Source: Reinekea sp. G2M2-21 (lineage in GTDB: Bacteria; Pseudomonadota; Gammaproteobacteria; Pseudomonadales; Natronospirillaceae). Taken from it: a stretch of 64,000 bases of DNA. The position numbers were made by a program, and so were the translations under genes. The stretch lies in NCBI RefSeq assembly GCF_015687175.1, contig NZ_JADPQG010000005.1, positions 248,001-312,000 on the forward strand, written 5' to 3'. Positions 55,221-64,000 of this stretch are shown one piece after another (within the stretch, counting starts at the first letter, position 1; each line of letters opens with the position of its first letter). Under the pieces are notes generated by a model. The model saw only the letters and a list, made by a program, of their open reading frames with translations. It was not told the origin of the DNA and did no database searches.

Positions 55221-56207
55221 ATGCCGACCATTTATGACGTCGCCAAGTTGGCGCAAGTGTCAGCTATGACCGTGTCCAGAACCTTGAATACGCCAGAAAA
55301 AGTACGTCCAGAGTCCCGTGCCAAAATCGAAGCAGCCATTGCGAAGTTGGGATATCGGCAAAATCAGGCTGCCCGTGCTTTGGTTTTACAGTCTACGGGT
55401 ATTGTGAAGTTGCAGATGTCCGCCGGTTTGCGCGGCAACCATCTATATTTCAGTCAGTTATTTTCCGGAATCACCGATGTGCTCAGTCAACATAAGCTGG
55501 CGATGTTAGTGACCGACCATCATGAACATACGGCAGCCTGTGACGGAAAAATCATAATGGGGCTGACCCGCGAAGCACAGATGGCATTAACGCCGTCAAA
55601 AACGCCCAAAGTTTTGTTTGGCAAGGGGCCGGATTGCATTGATTGGATTGATGTCGATAACGAACGTGGCTGTCGGCGGGCAACGGAACGAATGCTGTCA
55701 CTCGGGCATGAGCGCGTGGGCTTTTTTACCTTTCCCAGTACCGAGCCATTTATTAAAGAGCGCGAAGCCGGGTACCTCCGCGCGATGCAGGAGGCGGGTA
55801 TTACTGTGCAACCCAACTGGATTGTCACCGCGATGAATAACAGTGTCGAAGCTGGGTATAGCAGCGGTCGTGCGTTGTTAAATCAACGGGCGGTCACAGC
55901 GGTTGTTTGCTGTTCGGATCATGTTGCTGTCGGGCTGGCGCAAGCGGCTTACGATAGCCATGTGTCTGTGCCCGAAGAGTTATCGATAATCGGGTTCGAT
56001 GGTGTCGGTCAGGAGCGGATGGGTAAACCCATATTGGCCACCATGCGCCAACCGGTGTTTGACATCGGCCGATGGTTGGCGAAAACGTTAGTGCAGCGCA
56101 TAAAGCAGGTTGGCGATGCCGCCCCGCAACATCAGATGGTGACGCCAGACATTTTGTTGAATGATTCCACCGCACCACCGAAAGCCATACTTTGGCGCAG
56201 CGACTAG
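55221..56207 (+). CDS. LacI-family transcriptional regulator
   Basis: This 328-residue protein has the N-terminal HTH TIYDVAKLAQVSAMTVSRTL, then the hinge region NQAARALV. A periplasmic-binding-protein-like sensor follows, with VDNERGCRRATERMLSLGHE, VVCCSDHVAVGLAQAAYD and LSIIGFDG. It resembles GntR/LacI sugar-responsive repressors, which release DNA on binding a sugar or derivative. Operators in its own promoter and between the GH81 genes suggest it controls beta-1,3-glucan use (inference). Confidence 0.92.
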   Translation: MPTIYDVAKLAQVSAMTVSRTLNTPEKVRPESRAKIEAAIAKLGYRQNQAARALVLQSTGIVKLQMSAGLRGNHLYFSQLFSGITDVLSQHKLAMLVTDHHEHTAACDGKIIMGLTREAQMALTPSKTPKVLFGKGPDCIDWIDVDNERGCRRATERMLSLGHERVGFFTFPSTEPFIKEREAGYLRAMQEAGITVQPNWIVTAMNNSVEAGYSSGRALLNQRAVTAVVCCSDHVAVGLAQAAYDSHVSVPEELSIIGFDGVGQERMGKPILATMRQPVFDIGRWLAKTLVQRIKQVGDAAPQHQMVTPDILLNDSTAPPKAILWRSD

Positions 56208-56308
56208 TTTAAAGTTCAGCTGAGCGCACAGCAGCAAATGTGAATAAGCAAATGGTTGGTATTGGACTAAACTCGGTTCCTGATGGAAGGAAAATCGAGG
56301 GCAGGGCG

Positions 56309-57085
56309 ATGCAGATATTTCAGCGCGTTGTGTTCAGGGTTGTGTGGCTGGTCGCGTCGTTGCCGCTGACGGTGGCAGCGGAATCTTTAAACCTGATGAC
56401 CACCGAGTTACCGCCCTATAGCTTTGCTCAGGACGGCAATACGCAAGGGATATCAACCGATATACTCAGGCAAGTGCTTGCGGAAGCGGGGGTCGGCAAG
56501 GGAACCGAAACCATAGATCTGTTCCCCTGGGCGCGCTTATATAAGACGTTGCTGAACGACCCCAATACTTTGGCGTTCAGTCTGGCTCGAACGAAAGACC
56601 GAGAACCGTTGTTCCAGTGGATCGGCCCTATCACGACCATGAAGATTGGATTAATCGCCAGTAAGGACTCACACATTGTGATTGAGTCAATGGATGATCT
56701 GTACGAGTTGCGCATCGGCATTCAGCCGGAATCGGCACCGGCACAGCTGTTGATGTCGCAGGGCGTTCCCGTAGAGTCGTTTGATTATGCTTCCACTGCG
56801 GAGCAAAACCTGAAAAAACTGCTCAGTGGACGTATCGATGTCTTTGGTTTCAGTTTGGACTCTGCCTGGTACATCATGAAGCAAATAGACATGAACCCTC
56901 AGGATTTTGAAGCCGTTTATATTCTCAGTGAGGTTGAACTTTATTTTGCCATGAATGCGCAAGCTGACCCCGTCTTGGTCGGCAAACTCCAGCGGGCACT
57001 GGAAAAACTTAAACAGGGCCGGGCCGGGCAGCCGAGCCCTTTGGAGCAGATTATTCAACAGTACGTCGGTATTCGCAGCCAGTAA
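56309..57085 (+). CDS. Solute-binding protein (SBP_bac_3-like)
   Basis: This is a 258-residue protein from the ATG at 56309, preceded by GAGGGCAGGG; a GTG at 56240 is less likely. The signal peptide is VVFRVVWLVASLPLTVAA. Family blocks are LMTTELPPYSFAQDGNTQGI, LFPWARLYKTLLNDPNTLAF, RIGIQPESAPAQLL and LLSGRIDVFGFSLDSAWYIM. It is a diverged paralogue of the three proteins at 45-49 kb. It follows the LacI gene by about 100 bp and ends at a terminator. The ligand is unknown. Confidence 0.87.
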   Translation: MQIFQRVVFRVVWLVASLPLTVAAESLNLMTTELPPYSFAQDGNTQGISTDILRQVLAEAGVGKGTETIDLFPWARLYKTLLNDPNTLAFSLARTKDREPLFQWIGPITTMKIGLIASKDSHIVIESMDDLYELRIGIQPESAPAQLLMSQGVPVESFDYASTAEQNLKKLLSGRIDVFGFSLDSAWYIMKQIDMNPQDFEAVYILSEVELYFAMNAQADPVLVGKLQRALEKLKQGRAGQPSPLEQIIQQYVGIRSQ

Positions 57086-57088
57086 AAA

Positions 57089-57108
57089 AAAGCGCCCGGA
57101 GGCGCTTT
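57089..57108. terminator. Bidirectional terminator between the binding-protein and GH81 genes
   Basis: AAAGCGCC (57089-57096) pairs perfectly with GGCGCTTT (57101-57108) around CGGA. The A-run upstream gives a T-run on the minus strand, so it serves the GH81 gene best. Confidence 0.8.
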
Positions 57109-57129
57109 AAGGTTTGTTGAATAGCCTGC

Positions 57130-60100
57130 TTACGGCATCAATACGGTTAAGGTGGTCGAGTCTTTCGCACAGTTGCATGCGTTGTCCCAATAGGTGATGT
57201 TGTAAACCACCGTATCGCCACTCGCCAATCCTGTAATCCTATATTCGTTTCGGGTTCCGGTTTGGATCATACGCACATTTTGTTGCGCGCCCCCATTGCG
57301 CCAATAGTGCACGTCAGCCCACGCGCTCGTGTTGGCATAGATCAATACTTGCGAAGAATTCTCAATAACAGCTCCGAACGGATCTTCCGTGCTCACTGCA
57401 CATCCGTTAGCGTCGACCGTGGTTCCCGCCGGTGTATTCGGGCACAGGTCTTCATTGTCGATAACGCCGTCGTTGTCGCTGTCCTGAGGCGGTTCCACGG
57501 TGCAGCCGACGTTGTCCACTGTATCGCCTGCTGGCGTGTTCGGACATTGGTCTTGAGTGTCGTCCACGCCGTCGTTATCGGAATCCGGCAACGGATCGCC
57601 GCCAACGATAGTTTCAACTTGCACGCTGTCTTTGACACAGCCACAGTCTGGGTCCAGATAGGTAAACCAGAAGCGGATCGTATCGCCATTCACGAGACCG
57701 TTAATCGTCCATTCGTTGCGGCTACCCGTTTGAATCATGCGAACATTCTGCTGTGCGCCGTTGTTCACCAGGAAATGAATGTCTGCCCAATCGGTTGTGG
57801 TGAGGTACACCGTCACCTGGTCGTCCGATAAATCGGTAACGCCCCAGGTAGTACCGATGACTTCACATCCATTGGCATCGACAACCGCCCCGGGTGTCGT
57901 GTTTGGACACAGGTCGTTGTCATTATTTACGCCGTCACCGTCATCATCGCCAATTACAATGATTTCACATCCGTTTGTGTCGACTGTGGCTCCGACGGGC
58001 GTATTCGGACACAGATCTTTCGAATTTGCCACACCATCATTGTCATCGTCTAAGACGGGGCCGGACTGGTAGGTGAAATTCGCGGTTGCTGTATCTTTTA
58101 CGCAGGCACAATCATCATCCAGGTAAGTGAAATAAACACTGACGGTATCGCCATCCTGCAGGCCACTGAGCGCACGTTCATTGCGGCTACCCGTTTGCAC
58201 CATGCGTACGTTTTGCTGAGCACCGTTGTTAATGCGGTAGTGGGCATCCGCCCAGTCACTGCTGTTCAGATACAGTACGGCGTTCCCATTGTCATTCGAT
58301 TCAAGTCCATACGGCAGCACTGGACATCCGTTTGCGGTCACCACGGTACCAGGAGTGGTGTTTGGGCAGGCATCAAGATTGTTAGCGACGCCATCATTAT
58401 CGTCATCACCGCAACCCTGTTCGTTCACTGTGCTTCCCGCGACCGATGCAGGGCAAAGATCGGCGGTGTCCGCCACACCATCTTGGTCGGTATCGGTACA
58501 GCCTTGCGCATTGACGGGGTTACCGGCAGGCGTGTTCGGACACAGATCTTGGCTGTTGATCACACCGTCATTATCATCGTCATAAACCGCACAACCGTCG
58601 GCATCTACTGCTTGTCCGGGCGGCGTATTTGGACATAAATCATCGGTATCCGGCACAGAATCCTGGTCACGGTCAGCGCACCCCGTCGATGTGACTGGCA
58701 CAGGCGGATTGAGCTGTTCGGTATTCGGACATTGGTCCACGTTATCAAACACACCGTCGTTGTCAGAATCTGGGCAACCTACCGTGTTAACCTCAGCTCC
58801 GGTGGGTGTGGCAGGGCACAAATCATGGTTGTCGAAGACGGTGTCGCGGTCGGTATCCGGGCAGCCTACCTCGTTCACAGTTTCGCCTTCGGGCGTGTTC
58901 TCGCATTGGTCAACACTGTCGTATATTCCATCGTTATCTGAGTCAGTTCGAACAATGATCACAGGTTCACCCGAGCCTTGCGCGAAGCTTTTCGGCGGTA
59001 CATCGACCAAGCCCATTGCGTCGCTGAATTTCAGTGTCTTGACGCTGTCAGTGGGGTTGTAGCCGACGTAGGTTTTTACGCCATTGTTGTTGAACACCGC
59101 TCCCAGAGTGTGATCGATCGGGCGAATGGAAAAGTCTGGCTGGCCAAATTGTTTCAGCATCTGCAAGTGCTGGTAGGTGTGCGCACGGGATTCGCCAAAT
59201 TCGATGCCCAGCGCCGGGTCGACGCCATTGATCGGATCATCAGAAATGTTTTTGTCTTTCCAGTTGGCAATAGCCGCATCGACATCGGCAAACGCCAGAT
59301 ATTCGTTAACGATATCCTGCCAGCGCACCTTAACCTGTTCTTTGTTAAACAGTCCGTTGTCACCGTCCCAGTTGGCGTACTCGGTCCAAATTGCATCGTA
59401 GTTGCGCTGCACAAACTCAGGATCTTTGCCGAGGTAAAGTGACGCACCGGTAATGGGTAGCATGTTGATGCCGTGCGTTTGAATAGGATCTTCTGTCCAC
59501 CAGGTTGTGTGGTCATAACCGCCCCCCCAGACCCTGGAAATTTCTTCATTTGGGTAATCTGGGTGACCTACATCGCCATACAGGTTAAACCAATATGTGT
59601 TGGCGGCCTCCACCTCGTGACTGTACAGGTAAATGCCGAGATCGCGGATCGTTTTATCACCGGTGGCTTCGCCCCACAAAATGAGCCCGGCCCAGGCATT
59701 GATACCCTCTGAACTGGCTTCGTTATTGTTGCCTTCCGGGTAGTAGCCATCTTCAACGTATGGCACAGTGCCAGAGGCCCATGAATGGCCTTCGTATACG
59801 TCAAAATTGCGTAGGAACGGGTAACGATTGCTGTCGCGATCAGCTGTGGCAATGTCGCTAATCAGTTCTTTGACCATGCCACCCCAGTTGCTGTCTTCCG
59901 CCCATTGGGCGTCGCGCATCGCAATTTGCGCGGCAGCGTTAATCCAATAGCCGTAATGGAAGTGGTGGTCGTTGAGGTCGGTATCGGTATCGTAACTTGA
60001 CGGATAACCGATGAGCGTGCCCCAGTTTTGATCGTAGTAAAAGTAATTGTCTTCCCGATTTTTGTTGCCATCGAACCAGAATTCTAATTGGGCTTTCAAT

Positions 60101-61452
60101 GCGTCATACATGGTTGTTGTGATGTCCAACAATTCCGGGTTGTTGTCATCAAGGGCATCCGAAATTGCAACCAAACCCGATAATCGATTCAGGTTTTTAC
60201 CCATCCAGTAGGTATCGTATCCGGTATTGCCACCGTCGACACCTGGCTGAATAAACTGCGGCTCCAAGCTATAGCCGTAGCCGTAATAATCGGTTAAGTG
60301 TTTGGTCAGCATGCCTACCGATTCAGCTGTTTCCGGCATAGGCAGTTGCGGCAAAATACCGTGGAATGGCATGACTGTGGTGAAGCCGTTCCCGACGATG
60401 GTTTTCATTTCACCCCGCACCGAATCGTAACTTGACGCGTTGGCATCAGTGGTACTGTGTCGCCATTGGTGTGGCAACAACGCCAGCACACTGCCTGTGT
60501 TGGTGCTTTCGGGTTTGTTGTCTGTGGTCACACGGTATTGCGTGATCACTTCCGCATTGTTTTCATCGTATTGCCAATCAACTCGGGTGTCGGTCACAAA
60601 GTTGTAGGCCACTGCGTGAAACTGGTTCCAGGTTTCGGTACTGCCGTCAGGCAAACCGGCAACCGACATGTAACCTGTATCGGTTGGAAAATCGATGCTC
60701 AATTGATTGCTGCTGTGCGTGAAGTTCGCAACGTTCGGATAAAATACACCGTAGTAGTTAAACTCGTTGTCGACCGGGTCGAGTACGCGTATCAGTGCTG
60801 CAGAACCTTGTTGGTAAACGACCTCTTTAACGCTGGCATTGCGCGCCAGATTAATAACGGCATCGGTACCGGAAAATGTGAAGTAGGCAAATGGCAAACC
60901 ATGACCGATGGTGATGTCCATTTCGGCATCGCTGTCGGCCATGACAATGTCATAGGTCCAATCGCCGGTGCTGCGTAAGCGGGCGTCATTTGCGGTTAAA
61001 CGAGTACCGTTCACAACCAGATCGACATTGCCGTTGTGATTGCGTCGGACACTCGTTTCGCCCATGGCATCAACCGGACCAATCACTTCTGGTGGCATGG
61101 ACACCTCAAAACCTTGAGCGCTGGCTTTAAAACTTAACGGATGCGCGTGCAGTGCCTTGGAGTATTGATCTACGATTAAGCTGGATGCCCAATCGTTGCT
61201 GGGAATCGGGCTGTTAAAATCACTGGTCACATAGGGGTTCTGGGGTGGTGAGCGATCTGCACGATCGCCCTGGACCCAGTTGAATATTTGACTGCCGACC
61301 CGTTCCAGGCTGACAGCGCCCTGGCCAATCTGTTCGGTTGGCCAATCTGCAGCAGACGCGGCTTGCAGCGTTATCGCCGCAGCCAATACCGTCAGTCCGC
61401 TGATCTGCGCGCCTTTTGTGCGCGCCGATTTTTTTGCGTTTTTGTTATTCAT
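57130..61452 (-). CDS. Secreted GH81 endo-beta-1,3-glucanase with TSP3 repeats and three CBM56-like modules
   Basis: This is a 1440-residue multidomain enzyme. The signal peptide is about residues 1-34. The GH81 catalytic domain spans about 40-830, with the signatures DLNDHHFHYGYWINAA (near 498) and GNNNEASSEGINAWAGLILW (near 575, containing the catalytic Glu residues of the family). Eleven calcium-binding thrombospondin type 3 repeats (D-x-D-x-D-G-x-x-D pattern) follow: seven at about 836-1040, two between modules 1 and 2, and two between modules 2 and 3. The three modules (about 1045-1128, 1200-1283, 1357-1440) share WADxHY, NGAQQNVRM and KDS. They look like CBM56 beta-1,3-glucan binders. 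The enzyme should hydrolyse laminarin outside the cell. Confidence 0.93.
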   Translation of the reverse strand: MNNKNAKKSARTKGAQISGLTVLAAAITLQAASAADWPTEQIGQGAVSLERVGSQIFNWVQGDRADRSPPQNPYVTSDFNSPIPSNDWASSLIVDQYSKALHAHPLSFKASAQGFEVSMPPEVIGPVDAMGETSVRRNHNGNVDLVVNGTRLTANDARLRSTGDWTYDIVMADSDAEMDITIGHGLPFAYFTFSGTDAVINLARNASVKEVVYQQGSAALIRVLDPVDNEFNYYGVFYPNVANFTHSSNQLSIDFPTDTGYMSVAGLPDGSTETWNQFHAVAYNFVTDTRVDWQYDENNAEVITQYRVTTDNKPESTNTGSVLALLPHQWRHSTTDANASSYDSVRGEMKTIVGNGFTTVMPFHGILPQLPMPETAESVGMLTKHLTDYYGYGYSLEPQFIQPGVDGGNTGYDTYWMGKNLNRLSGLVAISDALDDNNPELLDITTTMYDALKAQLEFWFDGNKNREDNYFYYDQNWGTLIGYPSSYDTDTDLNDHHFHYGYWINAAAQIAMRDAQWAEDSNWGGMVKELISDIATADRDSNRYPFLRNFDVYEGHSWASGTVPYVEDGYYPEGNNNEASSEGINAWAGLILWGEATGDKTIRDLGIYLYSHEVEAANTYWFNLYGDVGHPDYPNEEISRVWGGGYDHTTWWTEDPIQTHGINMLPITGASLYLGKDPEFVQRNYDAIWTEYANWDGDNGLFNKEQVKVRWQDIVNEYLAFADVDAAIANWKDKNISDDPINGVDPALGIEFGESRAHTYQHLQMLKQFGQPDFSIRPIDHTLGAVFNNNGVKTYVGYNPTDSVKTLKFSDAMGLVDVPPKSFAQGSGEPVIIVRTDSDNDGIYDSVDQCENTPEGETVNEVGCPDTDRDTVFDNHDLCPATPTGAEVNTVGCPDSDNDGVFDNVDQCPNTEQLNPPVPVTSTGCADRDQDSVPDTDDLCPNTPPGQAVDADGCAVYDDDNDGVINSQDLCPNTPAGNPVNAQGCTDTDQDGVADTADLCPASVAGSTVNEQGCGDDDNDGVANNLDACPNTTPGTVVTANGCPVLPYGLESNDNGNAVLYLNSSDWADAHYRINNGAQQNVRMVQTGSRNERALSGLQDGDTVSVYFTYLDDDCACVKDTATANFTYQSGPVLDDDNDGVANSKDLCPNTPVGATVDTNGCEIIVIGDDDGDGVNNDNDLCPNTTPGAVVDANGCEVIGTTWGVTDLSDDQVTVYLTTTDWADIHFLVNNGAQQNVRMIQTGSRNEWTINGLVNGDTIRFWFTYLDPDCGCVKDSVQVETIVGGDPLPDSDNDGVDDTQDQCPNTPAGDTVDNVGCTVEPPQDSDNDGVIDNEDLCPNTPAGTTVDANGCAVSTEDPFGAVIENSSQVLIYANTSAWADVHYWRNGGAQQNVRMIQTGTRNEYRITGLASGDTVVYNITYWDNACNCAKDSTTLTVLMP

Positions 61453-61590
61453 CGTTGCCTCTGAAGCATGCTGTTTGCGTGAGCGCCGACCAGACCAGGT
61501 GCCTGTCAGCGTAAAGGTGCCGCTTTTGGCTTTTTAATTTTTTTGCGCCAAAAATGAGCCTTTTTCAAACTATCACTGGATCGAACATCA

Positions 61591-61604
61591 TGTAAGCGGT
61601 TACA
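61591..61604. promoter_or_regulatory. LacI-type operator on the GH81 gene 1 side
   Basis: TGTAAGCGGTTACA is a 14-bp near-perfect dyad (TGTAA/TTACA arms) with a GCGG centre, about 140 bp upstream of the minus-strand GH81 gene. Confidence 0.65.
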
Positions 61605-61822
61605 TAGACTAGTTTTTCATATCGTTGAGTATGTTTTCGATACCATTGCACAGTTGTGCAGTAATGCGTAATGGTGCAAACCATTGATTTTAAAGGGTTA
61701 TATTGTGGTTTTGGCTTTCTTTATAGGACCAATCGGTTTCCATTAAATTGTTACAAAAGTGTGCGTCGGTCGAGATTTGAGCAAAAAAGCGCTTGTTTTT
61801 GGTGCCGGTTCTGCGGTTAGAA

Positions 61823-61836
61823 TGTAAGCGCTTTCA
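61823..61836. promoter_or_regulatory. LacI-type operator on the GH81 gene 2 side
   Basis: TGTAAGCGCTTTCA shares the core AAGCGCTTTCA with the palindrome before the LacI gene and lies 24 bp before the plus-strand GH81 start. Confidence 0.75.
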
Positions 61837-61859
61837 GTCAAAGAGATCGAGGAAAATCG

Positions 61860-64000
61860 ATGACAAACAAAAACAACAATACTCAGAAAGCACCTATTTA
61901 TTTTGCACGTCACAGTCTGTTCAGTGCCGTTGTATTAGGTGCCACCTTAACCGCCGCTCATGCGGCTACCATTCCCGTCGGTGCTGGCAGTATTGCCGAC
62001 CAAGCCAATCCCGAGGGCTATACCTGCTCGATAGATCATGGCACATGGGTGCATAACGCCGGCGTTGTTGAACCTGCCATTGCTGGTTGTGACGAAGTGA
62101 ATGGCGCTATTGGCGAGCCGACGCCATTGTATCCACACCTGACGGGTCCTGCGGCCAACAAACATACCGGTACTCACCGTTGGTGGGGATCGGTTTCATT
62201 CTTTGGTGACATGCCTATTGGTGATGTCAGCAAAGCGGGTTACATCACACCAGATCCCATCACTGCGCGTGTCAGCAATCGCGGTTTCCGTATGCTGAGC
62301 ATTCCCGGTGGTCTGGCCTATAAAAACGGCAATGCCGATATTTATGAAGTACCGGGACCCTTCGATGAAGTCTTCGATGGTCTGGCCATTGCCAACAGCC
62401 AATACAGCAATATGGACGCCAAGCTGTATGACTATTCAGACGGTTCCATGACCGTCGAGTGGCAGCAGAACGGTACCGCAATTATGCGGGCGACCTTTGT
62501 GCATGGCTCACCTTACGTTTATGTGGATGTTTTGCGTGGTGAGTTGGTACTCAAGAGCAAGGCGCAAAACGGACCGGAAAAAAATGTCTATCATCAGTCC
62601 GGTAATCAGCTAGGTTTATGGACTGACGTTGCCGGTAATCGGGGCACTTTCCTGGTTGTCGGTCAAGGCGATACTCAGTTCATTGACGTTGAATCGCAAA
62701 GCACCCGAGTACAGAACAGTTCTGGTCAGGTCACCATCGCCTTGTTGCCAACCGGTGATGCGTTACCCGATTCCGGCATGATTGACCGGTACGCGCAATA
62801 TGCGCTGAATCGCATTGATGAAGTCAACATTTCCTATAACGTTTCGGATTCAACGCAAGCCGTTACCATTACGCAACAGTATTTACAGAATGGCCAACCC
62901 GTACAAACCATGGCCGGTCTATTGCCGATGGCGTGGAAAAATGCGGTAACACCGGTGAATGCGCAGGATCAGATTCGCAGCGCACGCGGTTACACCAAGT
63001 TTGCTCCTATGAGCAGCTTCAGTTATGAACTGCCGTTTGTTGGCGTGTTACCGACGTTGCCAGCACAACCTGATAGCTACGATGTTGCTAAACTGACGCA
63101 ATTGATTGACGAGTTCATTGCTCAGGGGCCAGGCAGTTGGAATGACAAAGGTGATACCTATTGGGCCGGAAAAAATTACGGCAAAGTCGCCGAATTAGCG
63201 GCACTGGCATACAGCCATGGTTTAACGGCGCAACACCAGACACTGACCAATTGGCTGAAGGCGGAATTGGAAGATTGGTTTACGGCGCAAACCAATGGCG
63301 TTGCCGATAAAACCAAATATTTTTCTTACGACAGCGAGTGGAACACCTTGCTCGGTTATGACGAAAGTTTTGGCGCCCAGCAACAACTGAACGACCACCA
63401 CTTCCATTACGGCTATTTTGTTCGTGCTGCTGCCGAGGTTTGCCGAACCGACAAAAGCTGGTGTGCACCCAATGCCTGGGGTGGCATGGTTGAAATGTTG
63501 ATTCGCGATTATGCGGCGGACCGCAATGACCCCATGTTCCCTTATGCACGAAATTTTGACCCAGCCTATGGTTTTAGTTGGGCTTCCGGTCACGCTAACT
63601 TTACCTTGGGTAATAACAACGAGTCGACGTCGGAAGCGGCGAATGCCTACGGTGCGATTGTGTTGTACGGCATGATCACCGGTAACGAAGCGTTGACTGA
63701 ACACGGTATGTATCTGCACGCGTCGTCAACCGCAGCCTACTGGGAATACTGGAATAACATCGATCGTTATTTGGGTAAGTCAGCGCCTTACGACAACTTT
63801 TCTCCAGAATACGACAAGATGACCACGTCAATCATCTGGGGCAATGGTCATGTGTTTTCAACCTGGTTCAGCGGTGCGTACGCACACATTCTCGGCATCC
63901 AGGGATTGCCACTGAATCCTCTGGTAATGCACATTGGCCAGCATGCGGATTACCTTAAGGACTATGTGAAACTAGGTCTGAAAGAATCCGGCAATGGTAA
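61860..64000 (+). CDS. Secreted GH81 endo-beta-1,3-glucanase, 3' end beyond the window
   Basis: The ATG at 61860 follows GAGGAAAA. The frame is open to the window edge (about 713 codons). The signal peptide includes SLFSAVVLGATLTAAHA. GH81 signatures are present: RWWGSVSFFG near the N-terminus, QLNDHHFHYGYFVRAAAEV (near 510) and GNNNESTSEAANAYGAIVLY (near 584) with the catalytic Glu positions. It is homologous to, but clearly diverged from, the divergent neighbour, suggesting two laminarinases with different roles. Whether it also carries TSP3 or binding modules cannot be seen. Confidence 0.92.
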   Translation, partial: MTNKNNNTQKAPIYFARHSLFSAVVLGATLTAAHAATIPVGAGSIADQANPEGYTCSIDHGTWVHNAGVVEPAIAGCDEVNGAIGEPTPLYPHLTGPAANKHTGTHRWWGSVSFFGDMPIGDVSKAGYITPDPITARVSNRGFRMLSIPGGLAYKNGNADIYEVPGPFDEVFDGLAIANSQYSNMDAKLYDYSDGSMTVEWQQNGTAIMRATFVHGSPYVYVDVLRGELVLKSKAQNGPEKNVYHQSGNQLGLWTDVAGNRGTFLVVGQGDTQFIDVESQSTRVQNSSGQVTIALLPTGDALPDSGMIDRYAQYALNRIDEVNISYNVSDSTQAVTITQQYLQNGQPVQTMAGLLPMAWKNAVTPVNAQDQIRSARGYTKFAPMSSFSYELPFVGVLPTLPAQPDSYDVAKLTQLIDEFIAQGPGSWNDKGDTYWAGKNYGKVAELAALAYSHGLTAQHQTLTNWLKAELEDWFTAQTNGVADKTKYFSYDSEWNTLLGYDESFGAQQQLNDHHFHYGYFVRAAAEVCRTDKSWCAPNAWGGMVEMLIRDYAADRNDPMFPYARNFDPAYGFSWASGHANFTLGNNNESTSEAANAYGAIVLYGMITGNEALTEHGMYLHASSTAAYWEYWNNIDRYLGKSAPYDNFSPEYDKMTTSIIWGNGHVFSTWFSGAYAHILGIQGLPLNPLVMHIGQHADYLKDYVKLGLKESGNG

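Larger units (their letters stand above)
61453..61859. other. Shared promoter region of the two GH81 genes
   Basis: This 407-bp region between divergent genes holds two LacI-type sites listed separately. No other gene or repeat is visible. Confidence 0.6.

Noticed and set aside
57262-58638. Open frames on the plus strand opposite the TSP3/CBM part of the GH81 gene
   Set aside because: They arise from the repetitive coding DNA of the GH81 gene, with no start signals or known domains.
57400-58950. Regularly repeated DNA that could be mistaken for a CRISPR or tandem repeat array
   Set aside because: The repeats are protein-coding TSP3 units of varying length in one continuous frame, with no constant repeat and unique spacer pattern.

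Overview
The window looks like chromosome from a marine, heterotrophic gammaproteobacterium of the Oceanospirillales type. A Reinekea- or Saccharospirillum-like organism is my best guess from gene content, not a proven identification. Supporting signs are the biotin order bioB-F-H-C-D, carA-carB-greA, DbpA, SrkA and SthA-type proteins, a fermentative AdhE, several chemotaxis receptors, and large secreted laminarinases carrying thrombospondin type 3 repeats.

Layout. 1-2.8 kb: the 3' end of adhE, a beta-helix lipoprotein, an acetyltransferase and a small conserved protein. 2.8-4.1 kb: a nucleotidyltransferase gene split by a 262-bp miniature element. 4.1-12.4 kb: an ABC-F ATPase, an SthA-like flavoprotein, dbpA and two chemoreceptors. 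12.5-15 kb: a disulfide reductase and a DUF1499 protein facing a two-cysteine OhrR-type regulator across twin 20-bp operator-like repeats. 15-18.2 kb: srkA, a GPH-type sugar transporter and comF. 18.2-22.6 kb: the biotin operon. 22.8-25.4 kb: a small protein, a SprA-related putative metalloprotease, a PilZ protein and an HTH regulator. 25.6-30.9 kb: carA, carB and greA, with a strong hairpin in the carA leader. 31-38.6 kb: a DUF3833 lipoprotein, an SDR enzyme, a zinc-ribbon protein, a DASS transporter, and an esterase followed by MalF/MalG-like permeases. 39-44.5 kb: a dGTPase, a hybrid histidine kinase and radA. 44.6-51.3 kb: an AT-rich accessory stretch with three solitary solute-binding proteins, gene remnants and many element fragments. 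51.4-57 kb: a serine hydrolase, an Lrp-type regulator, a CYTH protein, a MazG-like protein, a LacI regulator and a fourth solute-binding protein. 57.1-64 kb: two divergent GH81 endo-beta-1,3-glucanase genes, the second cut by the window edge.

How genes work together. The 55-64 kb block reads as a laminarin (beta-1,3-glucan) module. The LacI-family gene has a 16-bp palindrome in its own promoter, and related sites lie in the intergenic region shared by the two GH81 genes. The first GH81 protein adds eleven TSP3 repeats and three near-identical CBM56-like modules.

The most unusual feature is a pair of non-coding miniature element families, called A (262-266 bp) and B (260 bp) here. They have different terminal inverted repeats but both sit in CTAG target sites. 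They occur intact, nested, abutting at a shared CTAG, and as A/B chimeras. One A copy disrupts a gene with a clean 4-bp duplication, and its removal in silico restores the reading frame exactly. No CRISPR array, rRNA or tRNA gene was seen.
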